Shown here: positions 44,522 through 53,504 of the stretch, one piece after another
Numbering within the stretch: position 1 is the first letter of the stretch
How the letters are laid out: the number at the start of each line of letters is the position of its first letter
NCBI GenBank assembly: GCA_049976245.1
Contig: JBMFIQ010000002.1
Location: 39,674-103,673, forward strand
From: Microbacter sp049976245
GTDB lineage: Bacteria; Bacteroidota; Bacteroidia; Bacteroidales; Paludibacteraceae
DNA: 64,000 bases
Direction of reading: 5' to 3'
Made by a program: the position numbers and the translations under genes
The notes under the pieces: model-generated
Database searches by the model: none
Told to the model about the DNA's origin: nothing
Seen by the model: only the letters and a program-made list of their open reading frames with translations

Positions 44522-44553
44522 CAAAATTACCACTTTTAATCCGTGTTGACAAA
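44522..44553 (-). promoter_or_regulatory. Bacteroidetes-type promoter of nfnAB
   Basis: On the minus strand TTTG (44550-44553) is followed after exactly 20 bp by TAATTTTG (44522-44529). This matches the -33 TTTG / -7 TAnnTTTG consensus with ideal spacing and is the best promoter in the window. Confidence 0.7.
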
Positions 44554-44741
44554 CAAACTAAAATCCAAAGCCATCCCCAAATGTTAAATTTAGGCGCATA
44601 AAGGTCATTTTTTTACTTCAAAACATGTTGTAAAGCATAAAAAAAAGTTTTGTATCATCCGTAAAATGGACGAAATTTGCAACTGTTAAAACTACACAAT
44701 CTTTTTTGCCTTAAAAAACTAATACCTATTAGCAACAAAAA

Positions 44742-44767
44742 AGCAGGTCTTTGCGAAAAGACCTGCT
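44742..44767. terminator. Strong bidirectional-looking terminator
   Basis: A perfect stem AGCAGGTCTTT/AAAGACCTGCT with a four-base loop is flanked by A on the left and T on the right, so it could end transcripts on either strand. It lies 14 bp after the stop of the 44781-46142 gene. Confidence 0.85.
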
Positions 44768-44780
44768 TTTTTTGTTTTTT

Positions 44781-46142
44781 TTATTTGTGGTAGAGTTTGA
44801 ACTGAATGCCAAACTTGAGAGAAACCCCTAATGGATGGACGGTTCGGTAACTTTCGGGCTGATCGCAAGGAATGAAGTAAGCGCCTCCCGTTTCCATGTA
44901 GATGAACAGAAATTTATACAGCCGATAAGTGGCTCCCACATTGGCATCGAGAGAAAACTGAAAACCATGAATCCCTGTTGAATACGAATCCTGAAGAACA
45001 GCTGCATTCTGACTGTTATAATTGTAAATCTTTTCAACCAGCGAAACGCCTTTTTCAATGCCTCCTCCGCCGGAAACATACAACGAAAACGAAGGTTGCT
45101 CCACAAATGAATAAGCTACTTTGAGCGGAATTCCCAAATAATCTTGTTCAATACGTCCGGTGGCACGATTGCTCAGTGTTGAAGTAACTTCTCCCGTGGT
45201 TACCAATTGAGTAAAGGACAAACCCGTTTGAAACTCCCACCGCGCATAGAACGGTTGACTGAAAGTAATTCCCCACGAAATAGGAAAAGCATACGTCTTC
45301 TTGTCAATGAATGTAATCATTTGGGATGACGAAGAGGTTGAATGCCTTAAAGGCACAACATTCCGACTGACCTGCGTTAGCAGCCGATAATCCAACGTAG
45401 CCGGCTGTGTCCATGCATTGCTGTTGTTAAAACCAGTTGGCAGACCGTTATTGCCCTGAACATGCAATGCAAGCCAGCCCGCCGATAAATGACGAGATGA
45501 TGTAACGTTTGCATGGCTCTGATCAGCCAATGCCGGCAGTTCGGGAAGATTTTCAAGCTGTTTCATCAAAGCCATGGTGTCCTGAGCGGTTGAGGCCATT
45601 TCGGGAAAATCGGCATTCAACGCTTCTACCACGTCATTCGTCAATTGTTGAATTGTCCCAACGGACGATAAACAAAGCGTTTGAGCAGCTGGCCGCAACG
45701 GGATATTGGCACTTTGTTCCAATGCGGCAAGATCGGCAGGATGACTTGACTCAGATGTTGTGGCGCCTGATTGAACAGAGGATTCAGACAATTTTTCACC
45801 TGCAGAAGTCAAAGCAAGCGATTTTTTACGCATCGATTGAGGAGATATTATCATCGAATGCTGCGAATGAAGCTCATTTTTGATGGTTGGAGTTGAAATG
45901 GTTGAAACCACAGGAGGTCGAACATTGGAATGGAAAAAGAGAGAAGAAAAGCCGCCAATGAGCAGGCTGACGAACGAAGCAGCCGCCACCCAACGAACGA
46001 TGAACGCACGACGACGTCGGCGTTGAACGATTTGTTGTTTTGCCATGAGCATCTCCCAATCATCATCGGGCAGATGGACTTGGTAATGCTCAAATTTTTG
46101 AGAAAACAACTGTCGTAAATGTTGATCGTCCCTATTAGCCAT
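44781..46142 (-). CDS. Sigma-factor-linked membrane protein with C-terminal beta-barrel-like domain
   Basis: The 453-residue protein has an N-terminal cytoplasmic part of about 40 residues, an arginine-rich stretch (QRRRRRAFIVRW) and a single membrane segment (about 50-70, AAASFVSLLIGGFSSLFF). A long Ser/Gln-rich linker and a C-terminal domain of about 180 residues follow, with barrel-like strands (WGITFSQPFYARWEFQTGLS, YLGIPLKVAYSF). The start overlaps the sigma-factor stop by 8 bp, so the two are translated together. The layout suggests an anti-sigma-like role at the inner membrane, but no ZAS or FecR domain is recognised. The combination of an inner-membrane anchor and an outer-membrane-type barrel is odd. 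It is also possible that the barrel domain is a periplasmic sensor. Confidence 0.7.
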   Translation of the reverse strand: MANRDDQHLRQLFSQKFEHYQVHLPDDDWEMLMAKQQIVQRRRRRAFIVRWVAAASFVSLLIGGFSSLFFHSNVRPPVVSTISTPTIKNELHSQHSMIISPQSMRKKSLALTSAGEKLSESSVQSGATTSESSHPADLAALEQSANIPLRPAAQTLCLSSVGTIQQLTNDVVEALNADFPEMASTAQDTMALMKQLENLPELPALADQSHANVTSSRHLSAGWLALHVQGNNGLPTGFNNSNAWTQPATLDYRLLTQVSRNVVPLRHSTSSSSQMITFIDKKTYAFPISWGITFSQPFYARWEFQTGLSFTQLVTTGEVTSTLSNRATGRIEQDYLGIPLKVAYSFVEQPSFSLYVSGGGGIEKGVSLVEKIYNYNSQNAAVLQDSYSTGIHGFQFSLDANVGATYRLYKFLFIYMETGGAYFIPCDQPESYRTVHPLGVSLKFGIQFKLYHK

Positions 46143-46677
46143 ACAATGTTCTAATTTTTTGTCGAAGCATCATTTTTGCACGGGCAAACTGCGATCGGGA
46201 AGTGCTCTCGGTAATCCCCAACATGGTTGCAATTTCCCGATGACTGTAGCCTTCCAACACATAAAGATTGAAAACCGTACGAAATCCCGTTGGCAGTGAA
46301 GCAATGATCTCTCTCAATTCTTCAGCGGAAAGTCTTTCCATAATAGTTTCATCTTCCGATTGCAAATCAAAACAGTTGGAAATATCGGCATGTTCGTTCA
46401 GCACATCATTTCGGCGCAAATATTCAAGCGCTGTAGTCACAAAAACACGCCGCATCCATCCTTCAAAGGAACCTTCGCCCTGAAATGAACGAATGTACCT
46501 GAATACCTTAATAAATCCATCGTGTAAGAGATCGCGTGCCGTCTCATAATCGTTGACGTAACGAAAACAAACACCCATCATTTTTTGAGCATACCGTTCA
46601 TACAGATACTTTTGAGCTGCCACATTCTCTTGTTGACAGTCATGAATGAGTTGTGCTTCGTCGTGTACAATGTACAT
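46135..46677 (-). CDS. ECF-type RNA polymerase sigma factor
   Basis: The 180-residue protein has sigma region 2 (CFRYVNDYETARDLLHDGFI, VFRYIRSFQGEGSFEGWMRR) and region 4 (LPTGFRTVFNLYVLEGYSHR, EIATMLGITESTSRSQFARA). There are no regions 1 or 3. ECF sigmas direct transcription from special promoters, often in response to envelope state. It overlaps the downstream membrane-protein gene by 8 bp, the common layout of a sigma factor and its regulator. No promoter motif was identified upstream. The genes it controls are unknown. Confidence 0.93.
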   Translation of the reverse strand: MYIVHDEAQLIHDCQQENVAAQKYLYERYAQKMMGVCFRYVNDYETARDLLHDGFIKVFRYIRSFQGEGSFEGWMRRVFVTTALEYLRRNDVLNEHADISNCFDLQSEDETIMERLSAEELREIIASLPTGFRTVFNLYVLEGYSHREIATMLGITESTSRSQFARAKMMLRQKIRTLYG

Positions 46678-46790
46678 GCACTAAAAATATAGATGATTTA
46701 TCATTACAAAACGTTGCATTGACAACAACGTCTTATTTTTGGTTTCGGCTGAATAATACAAATAAAGAACTGATAGTCAAATCGGCAGTG

Positions 46791-47933
46791 TCATGCCGAC
46801 GGCTTCAACAAAGCCAGTATTTTTGCAGCAGCTCTTTCTGATGCACCTCGAGCGCCCAATGTATGTTGAATGACATTGTATTCGCTCAACATGTTAGAAC
46901 GAAAAGCCTCATTATCGGTAATTTGTTTCAATTCATCCACCAATCTTCGAGTTGTCACTTCGGCTCCGATTAATTCTACGACAACCTGTTTTTGGGCAAT
47001 GATGTTTACCAATGAAATATACGGAATTTTAATGATCCATTTTCTCAACAAAGGAGTTATACGAGCCGGTGTCAAATGATACACCACAATCTGAGGCACG
47101 TGAAAAAGCGCTGTTTCCAACGTGGCCGTACCGGAAGTTACAATGGCTGCAAAAGCAGTTTTCAACAGATCGTAAGTTTGATTAAAAACAATTTTCACCT
47201 CTACGTTTGTGGTCAAAAAAGCATCATAAAAAAGCTTGTCAATGCCCGGGGCACCCGCAATCACAAATTGATACTGCGGATAATGAGGGATCACGGAAAG
47301 CATTAACGGCAAATTATCCCGAATCTCTTTTTGACGACTTCCTGCCAATAAAGCCACAATAGGACGGTCATCGAAACGATTGTTCTTAAAAAAGGATTCC
47401 TTGTCAACCGTGATGGCATCAGCATCAGGAATGGCATCCATCAAAGGATTCCCAACATAATAGACATTGAAATAATCGTATTGACGATAAAATTCCACCT
47501 CAAAAGGGAAAATGGCCAAAACAGCATCAATGCAGTGTTTGATTTCTTTGATGCGAAAAGTTTTCCACGCCCATATTTTTGGAGAAATGTAATAATAAAC
47601 AGGGATCTTAAAATGCTGCTTCACAAAACGGGCTATGCGCAAATTGAAACTTGGATAATCAATCAGAATCACCGCATCGGGATGAAAAAGACGAATGGCC
47701 TCTTTGGTAAGCGCCATGTTGTGTAAAATGGTGCGCAGGTGAAACAAAACGGGAATAAAACCCATGAAAGCAAGTTGTTTGAGGTGGATCAAAGGTTCTC
47801 CAGCTTCAGCTTTCATGAAGTCTCCTCCCAGAAAACGAAACTCTGCATCTGCATCCTTTGCTTTCAAGGCACGCATCAAATTCGATCCGTGCAGATCACC
47901 TGATGCTTCTCCGGCTATGATAAAGTATTTCAT
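46791..47933 (-). CDS. lpxB: Lipid-A-disaccharide synthase
   Basis: The 380-residue GT19 glycosyltransferase joins UDP-2,3-diacylglucosamine and lipid X to make the lipid A disaccharide on the inner membrane. The start MKYFIIAGEASGDLHGSNLM is the LpxB signature. Other conserved parts are FHPDAVILIDYPSFNLRIAR, KIPVYYYISPKIWAWK, LLAGSRQKEIRDNLP and TSGTATLETALF. The length is usual. It confirms a Gram-negative envelope with lipopolysaccharide or lipooligosaccharide. It is 45 bp downstream of yidC on the same strand. Confidence 0.96.
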   Translation of the reverse strand: MKYFIIAGEASGDLHGSNLMRALKAKDADAEFRFLGGDFMKAEAGEPLIHLKQLAFMGFIPVLFHLRTILHNMALTKEAIRLFHPDAVILIDYPSFNLRIARFVKQHFKIPVYYYISPKIWAWKTFRIKEIKHCIDAVLAIFPFEVEFYRQYDYFNVYYVGNPLMDAIPDADAITVDKESFFKNNRFDDRPIVALLAGSRQKEIRDNLPLMLSVIPHYPQYQFVIAGAPGIDKLFYDAFLTTNVEVKIVFNQTYDLLKTAFAAIVTSGTATLETALFHVPQIVVYHLTPARITPLLRKWIIKIPYISLVNIIAQKQVVVELIGAEVTTRRLVDELKQITDNEAFRSNMLSEYNVIQHTLGARGASERAAAKILALLKPSA

Positions 47934-47978
47934 CGTTCCTCCAATTTATCAAGCTGCAAGAGGAGATGAGAAGGTCAC

Positions 47979-49892
47979 CTATCTCTTTTTCTTTGCATTG
48001 GCGCTTTGCTGCATTTGTTCGCGTTGCATCTTTTCTAAGCGTTCCAAAAATCCGCTCTTTTTCTTGGATGGTTTCTTCTTGTTGGCTTCCAACTGCGCCA
48101 GAAGTTTATCTTCATCAACAAAATAACGAATGGCATAGGTTTGAAGAATGGTGATGAGCGTTGACAGAAAATAATAATAACTCAATCCTGATGCATAATC
48201 GTTGAACCAAACCCACATTAAAATAGGCGTAAAGTACATCAACAAATTCATTCCCGGAATTTGCTGACTGCTTTGCATCTGCTGTGACATATTGATTTTG
48301 GTATAAATAAAACTCACAATGGTCATCAGCAAACAAAACAAACTGATATGATTCCCGAAATATTGGGTAATGAAAGGAATCGTCGCATGCCATGAAATAA
48401 TGGCGTCATAGGACGATAAATCCTTAGCCCACAAAAATGCTTGATGTCGCAATTCGATCGACGACGGAAAGAAATCAAACATGGCAATCAAAATGGGCAA
48501 CTGCAAGAGCATGGGTAAACAGCCGCTCATGGGACTTACACCCACTTTTTTGTAAAGATCCATGGTGGCTTTTTGGCGTTCCAATGCTTTTTCGGGAGGA
48601 ATTTTTGCATTGATGGCATCCACTTGTGGTTTCAACACACGCATTTTCGCCGAGGAGACATACGATTTGTAAGTCAAAGGGAAAAGTACTAATTTGATGA
48701 CAATGGTCATCAACAAAATGATGATCCCGTAACTGGAGATGAAACCGCCAAAGAAGTTAAACATCGGGATAATGGCATATTTGTTGACCCAACCGAAAAT
48801 ACCCCATCCCAAAGGAATCAGTTTAGTCAATTGCAATTTCTGATCACTTGGAATGTGTTTATCGTACGACGCCAGTAAGGGATATTTATTCGGTCCAAAG
48901 AAAAACCGGAAACCGGGCCCGTTGGGATTTTTTGGATTGTAATTGACAAACAGATCCGTTTTACACGACATGATGTAAGGCACATTGGGATCATCCTGGG
49001 CTTTGCTTTCCAGCGTGGAAGAAAAGAAAAATTGGTCGGCAATCAATACCGAGCTGAAAAATTGATCCTTAAAAGCCACCCATTGAATCTGATTCGGAGG
49101 CGTTTTGGTCTGATCGCCCGATGGACTTAAGTTGTTTACATCGGCTCCAACAAATTTGTAGTAAAGGCCTGCATAACGGGCTTCAAATTTTCGACCATGT
49201 TCTTGTTGTCTGATTTTAGAATTCCACGTCAATTCCAGTCGATCCGTATTTGAAGCCAGTACGCTGTTCATGTTGTGGTTTTCCAATTTCCAACCCACCA
49301 TGTAATCATTGGGTTTCAACGTGTACACATAGTCGAGCCACGCTCCGTTGTCGGCATAAAGCCGCATGGTAAACGACATCGGTTTAGTGACCGTGACAGG
49401 ATGAACGGAATCCAAACCTATAGGCTGAAAGTAAAGATTTTGCGTGTTCAACACCCGATTGTTGTTGGTAGCCAGGGTAAATCCTATGGAACTTCCCTTT
49501 TCGTCAAAAAGCATGACGGGCAATGAATCGTATGAATGATATTGCTTCAGAACGGCAGAGACGATGCGACCGCCTTTGTTACTGACCACAATTTTAATCA
49601 CATTATTTTCAATGGTATAAAAATGTTCTTTCCCTTCAGCCGATGGAGCAAAAGGCCCAAATTTTGAACTGATCAGTGCCGTATCGACAGCAGAAGCCTG
49701 CAACGAATCCGCTTTGGCCAACGAAGTGCTGTCATGAGTCGCAGCTTGACTGACAGTCGATTGCAATGCAGCAATGGAATCATTGATCTGTTTTTGTCGG
49801 GCCAACTGAGTTTCAGAAGGCCTGTTGAGCAGCGAAAAACCGATTAAAATCAAGGCAATAAAAACAAAACCTAATACTGTATTTTTATCCAT
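47979..49892 (-). CDS. yidC: Membrane protein insertase YidC
   Basis: The 637-residue inner-membrane insertase has an N-terminal anchor (VLGFVFIALILIGFSLL), a periplasmic beta-sandwich domain of about 300 residues, and the conserved Oxa1/YidC core (GWGIFGWVNKYAIIPMFNFF, YKSYVSSAKMRVLKPQVDAI, YKKVGVSPMSGCLPMLLQLP). It ends in a lysine-rich cytoplasmic tail (KKKPSKKKSGFLERLEKM) that can contact ribosomes. Its length matches Bacteroidetes YidC. It lies between pyrG (40 bp upstream) and lpxB on the same strand, probably in one transcript. Confidence 0.96.
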   Translation of the reverse strand: MDKNTVLGFVFIALILIGFSLLNRPSETQLARQKQINDSIAALQSTVSQAATHDSTSLAKADSLQASAVDTALISSKFGPFAPSAEGKEHFYTIENNVIKIVVSNKGGRIVSAVLKQYHSYDSLPVMLFDEKGSSIGFTLATNNNRVLNTQNLYFQPIGLDSVHPVTVTKPMSFTMRLYADNGAWLDYVYTLKPNDYMVGWKLENHNMNSVLASNTDRLELTWNSKIRQQEHGRKFEARYAGLYYKFVGADVNNLSPSGDQTKTPPNQIQWVAFKDQFFSSVLIADQFFFSSTLESKAQDDPNVPYIMSCKTDLFVNYNPKNPNGPGFRFFFGPNKYPLLASYDKHIPSDQKLQLTKLIPLGWGIFGWVNKYAIIPMFNFFGGFISSYGIIILLMTIVIKLVLFPLTYKSYVSSAKMRVLKPQVDAINAKIPPEKALERQKATMDLYKKVGVSPMSGCLPMLLQLPILIAMFDFFPSSIELRHQAFLWAKDLSSYDAIISWHATIPFITQYFGNHISLFCLLMTIVSFIYTKINMSQQMQSSQQIPGMNLLMYFTPILMWVWFNDYASGLSYYYFLSTLITILQTYAIRYFVDEDKLLAQLEANKKKPSKKKSGFLERLEKMQREQMQQSANAKKKR

Positions 49893-49932
49893 AGCAAAGT
49901 GTGTGTTGCAACAAAAACCGACGGTCGGTCAT

Positions 49933-51540
49933 TTATTTTGGTTGAATGGCAGCTTTAATAAAATGAACAAAAAGAGGATGCGGATGAATCACCGTACTGC
50001 TGTATTCGGGATGGAACTGAGTCCCTACAAACCATCGATGTTTGGGTAGTTCAATGATTTCGACCAATCCCGATTCGGGATTTATTCCGCTACAAATCAA
50101 TCCGGAGGCTTCATATTGGTCACGATAATCGTTGTTAAATTCATACCGATGACGATGTCGTTCTTCAATCCGCTCTTTTCCGTAAATTCGGCTTACCAAT
50201 GAATCGGGTTTCAACTGACAGGCATAAGCGCCTAAACGCATGGTGCCTCCCATATCCAGAACGCTCTTTTGTTCCTCCATCATATCAATGACGTTGTGGT
50301 TCGTGTTCAAATCAAATTCCGTGGAGTTGGCATCTTTGAAACCCAACACATTGCGCCCGTATTCGATGACCATGCACTGCATGCCAAGACAAATGCCTAA
50401 ACAGGGGACATTATTTTCTCGTGCATATCTGATGGCTTCTATCTTTCCTTCAATGCCGCGATTCCCAAAACCGGGAGCTATGACAATGCCATCCAGATCG
50501 CCCAATTCTTCCATAAGATTTTCGCCGTTCAACTTTTCAGAATGAATCAATTTCAGATCCAGTTTCCGATCGTTGTAGGCTGAAGCATGGGATAACGATT
50601 CATTGATCGACTTGTAAGCATCTGGAAGTTCTACATATTTGCCCACCAGACCTATGTGAATTTTTTGCCTGGCATTTTTCATCTTCGTAACAAACCCTTT
50701 CCATCGAGTTAAATCGGCCTTACTGTCCGATTCGGGATAACCCAACTTACGCAACACAATGCGATCAAGTCCTTCTTCTTCCATCTTGAGCGGAACTTCG
50801 TAGATAACAGGGACATCAATGGATTGAATCACCGCATCAGGCTCCACGTTACAAAACAACGCCACTTTGTGACGAACATCCTGACTCAAAACATGTTCTG
50901 TGCGAAGCACCAACACGTCAGGTTGAACGCCTGCCTGTTGCAATTCCTTCACGGAATGCTGTGTAGGCTTTGTTTTTAGCTCTTTAGCCGCAGCAATAAA
51001 AGGCACATAAGTCAAATGAATGGACAAACAATTCTTGCCAAGTTCCCATTTCATTTGACGAACGCTTTCGATGAAAGGCAACGACTCAATGTCGCCAACG
51101 GTTCCCCCAATTTCGGTGATCACCACGTCGTATTCGCCGGTATTGCCCAATTTTTTGATGTATGCAATGATTTCATCGGTAATATGCGGAATCACTTGAA
51201 CGGTTTTCCCCAAATAATCACCATGCCGTTCTTTATTAATCACATTTTGATAAATAAAACCGGTAGTGATGTTATTGGTTCGATGCATTCGTTCGTCGAG
51301 GAATCGCTCGTAATGCCCCAGATCAAGATCCGCTTCGTATCCGTCAACCGTGACGTAACATTCCCCGTGTTCATAAGGATTTAATGTTCCGGGATCAATG
51401 TTGATGTAAGGATCAATTTTTTGATTGGTCACTTTGAATCCTCTTGCCTGAAGCAGTTTACCCAACGAAGCGGCAATGATTCCTTTGCCCAACGACGAGA
51501 CAACTCCTCCCGTGACAAAAATATATTTTGCTTCTTTCAT
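49933..51540 (-). CDS. pyrG: CTP synthase
   Basis: The 535-residue cytoplasmic enzyme converts UTP to CTP with glutamine. The N-terminal amidoligase has YIFVTGGVVSSLGKGIIAAS. The C-terminal class I glutaminase has the catalytic Cys in PCLGICLGMQ and the His-Glu pair in GTQFHPEYSS. Its length is standard. The start codon is the last codon of copy D of the dispersed element, and a -7 box about 245 bp upstream predicts a long leader RNA that carries this element. It probably heads a transcript with yidC and lpxB. Confidence 0.97.
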   Translation of the reverse strand: MKEAKYIFVTGGVVSSLGKGIIAASLGKLLQARGFKVTNQKIDPYINIDPGTLNPYEHGECYVTVDGYEADLDLGHYERFLDERMHRTNNITTGFIYQNVINKERHGDYLGKTVQVIPHITDEIIAYIKKLGNTGEYDVVITEIGGTVGDIESLPFIESVRQMKWELGKNCLSIHLTYVPFIAAAKELKTKPTQHSVKELQQAGVQPDVLVLRTEHVLSQDVRHKVALFCNVEPDAVIQSIDVPVIYEVPLKMEEEGLDRIVLRKLGYPESDSKADLTRWKGFVTKMKNARQKIHIGLVGKYVELPDAYKSINESLSHASAYNDRKLDLKLIHSEKLNGENLMEELGDLDGIVIAPGFGNRGIEGKIEAIRYARENNVPCLGICLGMQCMVIEYGRNVLGFKDANSTEFDLNTNHNVIDMMEEQKSVLDMGGTMRLGAYACQLKPDSLVSRIYGKERIEERHRHRYEFNNDYRDQYEASGLICSGINPESGLVEIIELPKHRWFVGTQFHPEYSSTVIHPHPLFVHFIKAAIQPK

Positions 51541-51629
51541 ACGCCTATTTTAATTTTTAACGCTAAGGATGTATGGAACTCGTCAAATCGGCATTCTCTT
51601 GAGCAGGTGCTTTTTGTATGACTCGTTTC
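51538..51629 (-). repeat. Dispersed ~90-bp leader element, copy D (before pyrG)
   Basis: The minus strand begins ATGAAACGAGTCATACAAAA, contains CTCAAGAGAATGCCGATTTG and ACGAGTTCCATACATCCTTA, and ends AAAATAGGCGTATGAAA, the ATG being the pyrG start. Its own first ATG opens a 22-codon frame in a different phase from copy F, so the peptide is not conserved. Confidence 0.88.
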
Positions 51630-51873
51630 ATCTGCTCTCTCATTGCTTTAAAAGCTTCGACAGGCCATCGATTCATCCATGACACTACGCATAACAAGCC
51701 CCTTATCGCCTTGTTTTTTATCCATTCTCCCGATGTGTCCCCTCTTTTAAGATAAACAATCTGACACGATCATTTTTAACGTCACAAAATTACTAACTTT
51801 TTGTCAACAAAGGGACTTTTAAAAAAAGAAAAGTGCCTAAATTTATATATTCCGTTGATTATCTATCGTTTTC
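51541..51873. other. 333-bp gap between miaA and pyrG
   Basis: It holds element copy D next to pyrG and a TAATTTTG box at 51785-51792. The 155 bp between them show no gene or clear hairpin. Confidence 0.55.
51785..51792 (-). promoter_or_regulatory. Candidate -7 promoter box for pyrG
   Basis: The minus strand reads TAATTTTG (TAnnTTTG), with a TTTG about 15 bp upstream (shorter than ideal). It predicts a leader of roughly 240 nt ending in element copy D. Confidence 0.4.
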
Positions 51874-52797
51874 TCACCAGGGATGGAGCCATTGTAAAAC
51901 CATGTCACAACGGGTTTGCAACGGAAGCCTTGCATCGAGCCAATGAATGTGAAAACCACGCCGTTCCATCCCTCTGAACCACGTCATCTGTCTTTTGGCA
52001 AATTGATGAATGGCCTGTTCCAATTGTCGAACCATCGTTTCGTAGGGCAATTGTCCAGTGAGAAACAACGTAACGAATTTGTATTCCAATCCGTAATAAA
52101 TCAACGATTCAGCCGACAACCCACTTTGCAACAACGAACGAACCTCATCAATCAATCCGTTTTCAAGCCTTTCGTGCAATCTCTTGGTAATCATTTCCCT
52201 GCGTTCATCTCGATCCAGCGACAAACCGACGATCAACGGTTGCAAAGCGGGATAATCGGCCTGCTTTTTTGGCGGATGATGCTGATAATAATCAGCTATT
52301 TCAATGGCTCGAACAGCCCGTTTGACGGTATCCACATCGGTGGTGTTGTGAAGTGTTTTGTATTGCTGCAACATCTGTTTCAACTCATCCAATGTTTTTC
52401 CAGATAATTTTTCGCGCAATGCTTCATTGACAGGTACTTCATCCATACGATAACCCTTCAAAGCGGCTTCGAGGTACAAACCACTGCCACCGCAAAGAAT
52501 TGGCCATTTTCCACGTGCTACAATTTGTCCAAAAGCTACCACAAAATCGCGTTGATATTCGAACACATTGTATTGATATCCAGCATCCGCCACATCAATG
52601 AGATGAAACGCAATAGGCGGATCAACCTGCTGATATTCGTCCAAATCCTTGCCAGTACCAAGATTCATGCGTCGATAGACCTGACGCGAATCGGCGCTGA
52701 TGATTTCTCCTCCAAGTTGATGAGCAAGTTGAACGGAAAAGCGGGTCTTACCACACGCAGTAGGCCCCAACACGGTCAAAAGATTGTAAGCCGTCAT
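51874..52797 (-). CDS. miaA: tRNA dimethylallyltransferase
   Basis: The 307-residue enzyme adds a dimethylallyl group to A37 of tRNAs that read UNN codons. It has the P-loop GPTACGKT, the DSRQVYRRMNLGTGKD motif that positions the substrate, and the C-terminal QFAKRQMTWFRGMERRGFHI typical of MiaA. The length fits. It lies 9 bp downstream of the metallo-hydrolase gene and is probably co-transcribed with it and with the porW-like gene. Confidence 0.95.
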   Translation of the reverse strand: MTAYNLLTVLGPTACGKTRFSVQLAHQLGGEIISADSRQVYRRMNLGTGKDLDEYQQVDPPIAFHLIDVADAGYQYNVFEYQRDFVVAFGQIVARGKWPILCGGSGLYLEAALKGYRMDEVPVNEALREKLSGKTLDELKQMLQQYKTLHNTTDVDTVKRAVRAIEIADYYQHHPPKKQADYPALQPLIVGLSLDRDERREMITKRLHERLENGLIDEVRSLLQSGLSAESLIYYGLEYKFVTLFLTGQLPYETMVRQLEQAIHQFAKRQMTWFRGMERRGFHIHWLDARLPLQTRCDMVLQWLHPW

Positions 52798-52806
52798 GTA
52801 AAAAAA

Positions 52807-53442
52807 TTACAGATAGGGATTTTCTTTTCTTTCAAAACCTATGGTAGTGAAACTTCCATGACCGGAAAAAACCTTTGTTTCGTCGGGCAACGTCAGCAAT
52901 CGATCCTGAATGCCTTGAATGAGCTGCTCATAATTTCCTTTGGGTAGATCCGTACGGCCAATACTGCCTCTGAAAAGGACATCTCCCACAAAAACGGTTT
53001 GATCCTCTTTTGAATAAAAGCAAAGACTTCCCGGAGAATGTCCCGGCACGTGAATCACCTCCAACGACGTGTTTCCAAACAAAATGCGATCGTGATCTTC
53101 CAAGTATTTTCCGATCGGCTGAACGCTTTCATGAAAAGGAACACCGAAAAGCGCCGCCTGTGCATGCATTTGACTTAAAAGAAACTCGTCGTCGCGATGT
53201 GCTTCAGGAGCTAGATGATATGTTTCAAACAAAAAACCATTCCCAAAAGCATGATCAAGATGCAGATGCGTGTTGAGCACATGCTCAAGTTTTAATTGAT
53301 GCTTGTCAATGGTTTCCCGCAAACGATGTCGCTCGATTTCGGTTAAACATCCTGCATCAATGACCACGCAGGCAGAAGAATCGTCATAAACGAGATACGT
53401 ATTTTCCATGAACGGATTGAAAACAAACGTTTCGATGTGCAT
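52807..53442 (-). CDS. Metallo-beta-lactamase-fold hydrolase (glyoxalase II/YcbL-like)
   Basis: The 211-residue cytoplasmic protein has the metal motif NTHLHLDHAFGNG (HxHxDH). Further metal-binding histidines lie in HVPGHSPGSLCFY, an Asp in VFVGDVLFRGSIGRTDLP and a His near the end in FSGHGSFTTIG. The pattern matches small type II glyoxalase-like hydrolases such as YcbL, which cleave thioesters of unknown identity in vivo. It sits between the porW-like gene and miaA on the same strand with short gaps (62 and 9 bp). Confidence 0.88.
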   Translation of the reverse strand: MHIETFVFNPFMENTYLVYDDSSACVVIDAGCLTEIERHRLRETIDKHQLKLEHVLNTHLHLDHAFGNGFLFETYHLAPEAHRDDEFLLSQMHAQAALFGVPFHESVQPIGKYLEDHDRILFGNTSLEVIHVPGHSPGSLCFYSKEDQTVFVGDVLFRGSIGRTDLPKGNYEQLIQGIQDRLLTLPDETKVFSGHGSFTTIGFERKENPYL

Positions 53443-53504
53443 AATTTTGTAAAATAACAGACAACAAACTATCGTACAGTTCGTTCAGAACTGAACAGCA
53501 AGCT

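Larger units (their letters stand above)
44452..44780. other. 329-bp gap upstream of nfnA
   Basis: It contains the nfnA promoter (44522-44553) and the strong terminator of the sigma-linked barrel gene (44742-44767). The stretch between them is AT-rich and shows no gene. Confidence 0.6.
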
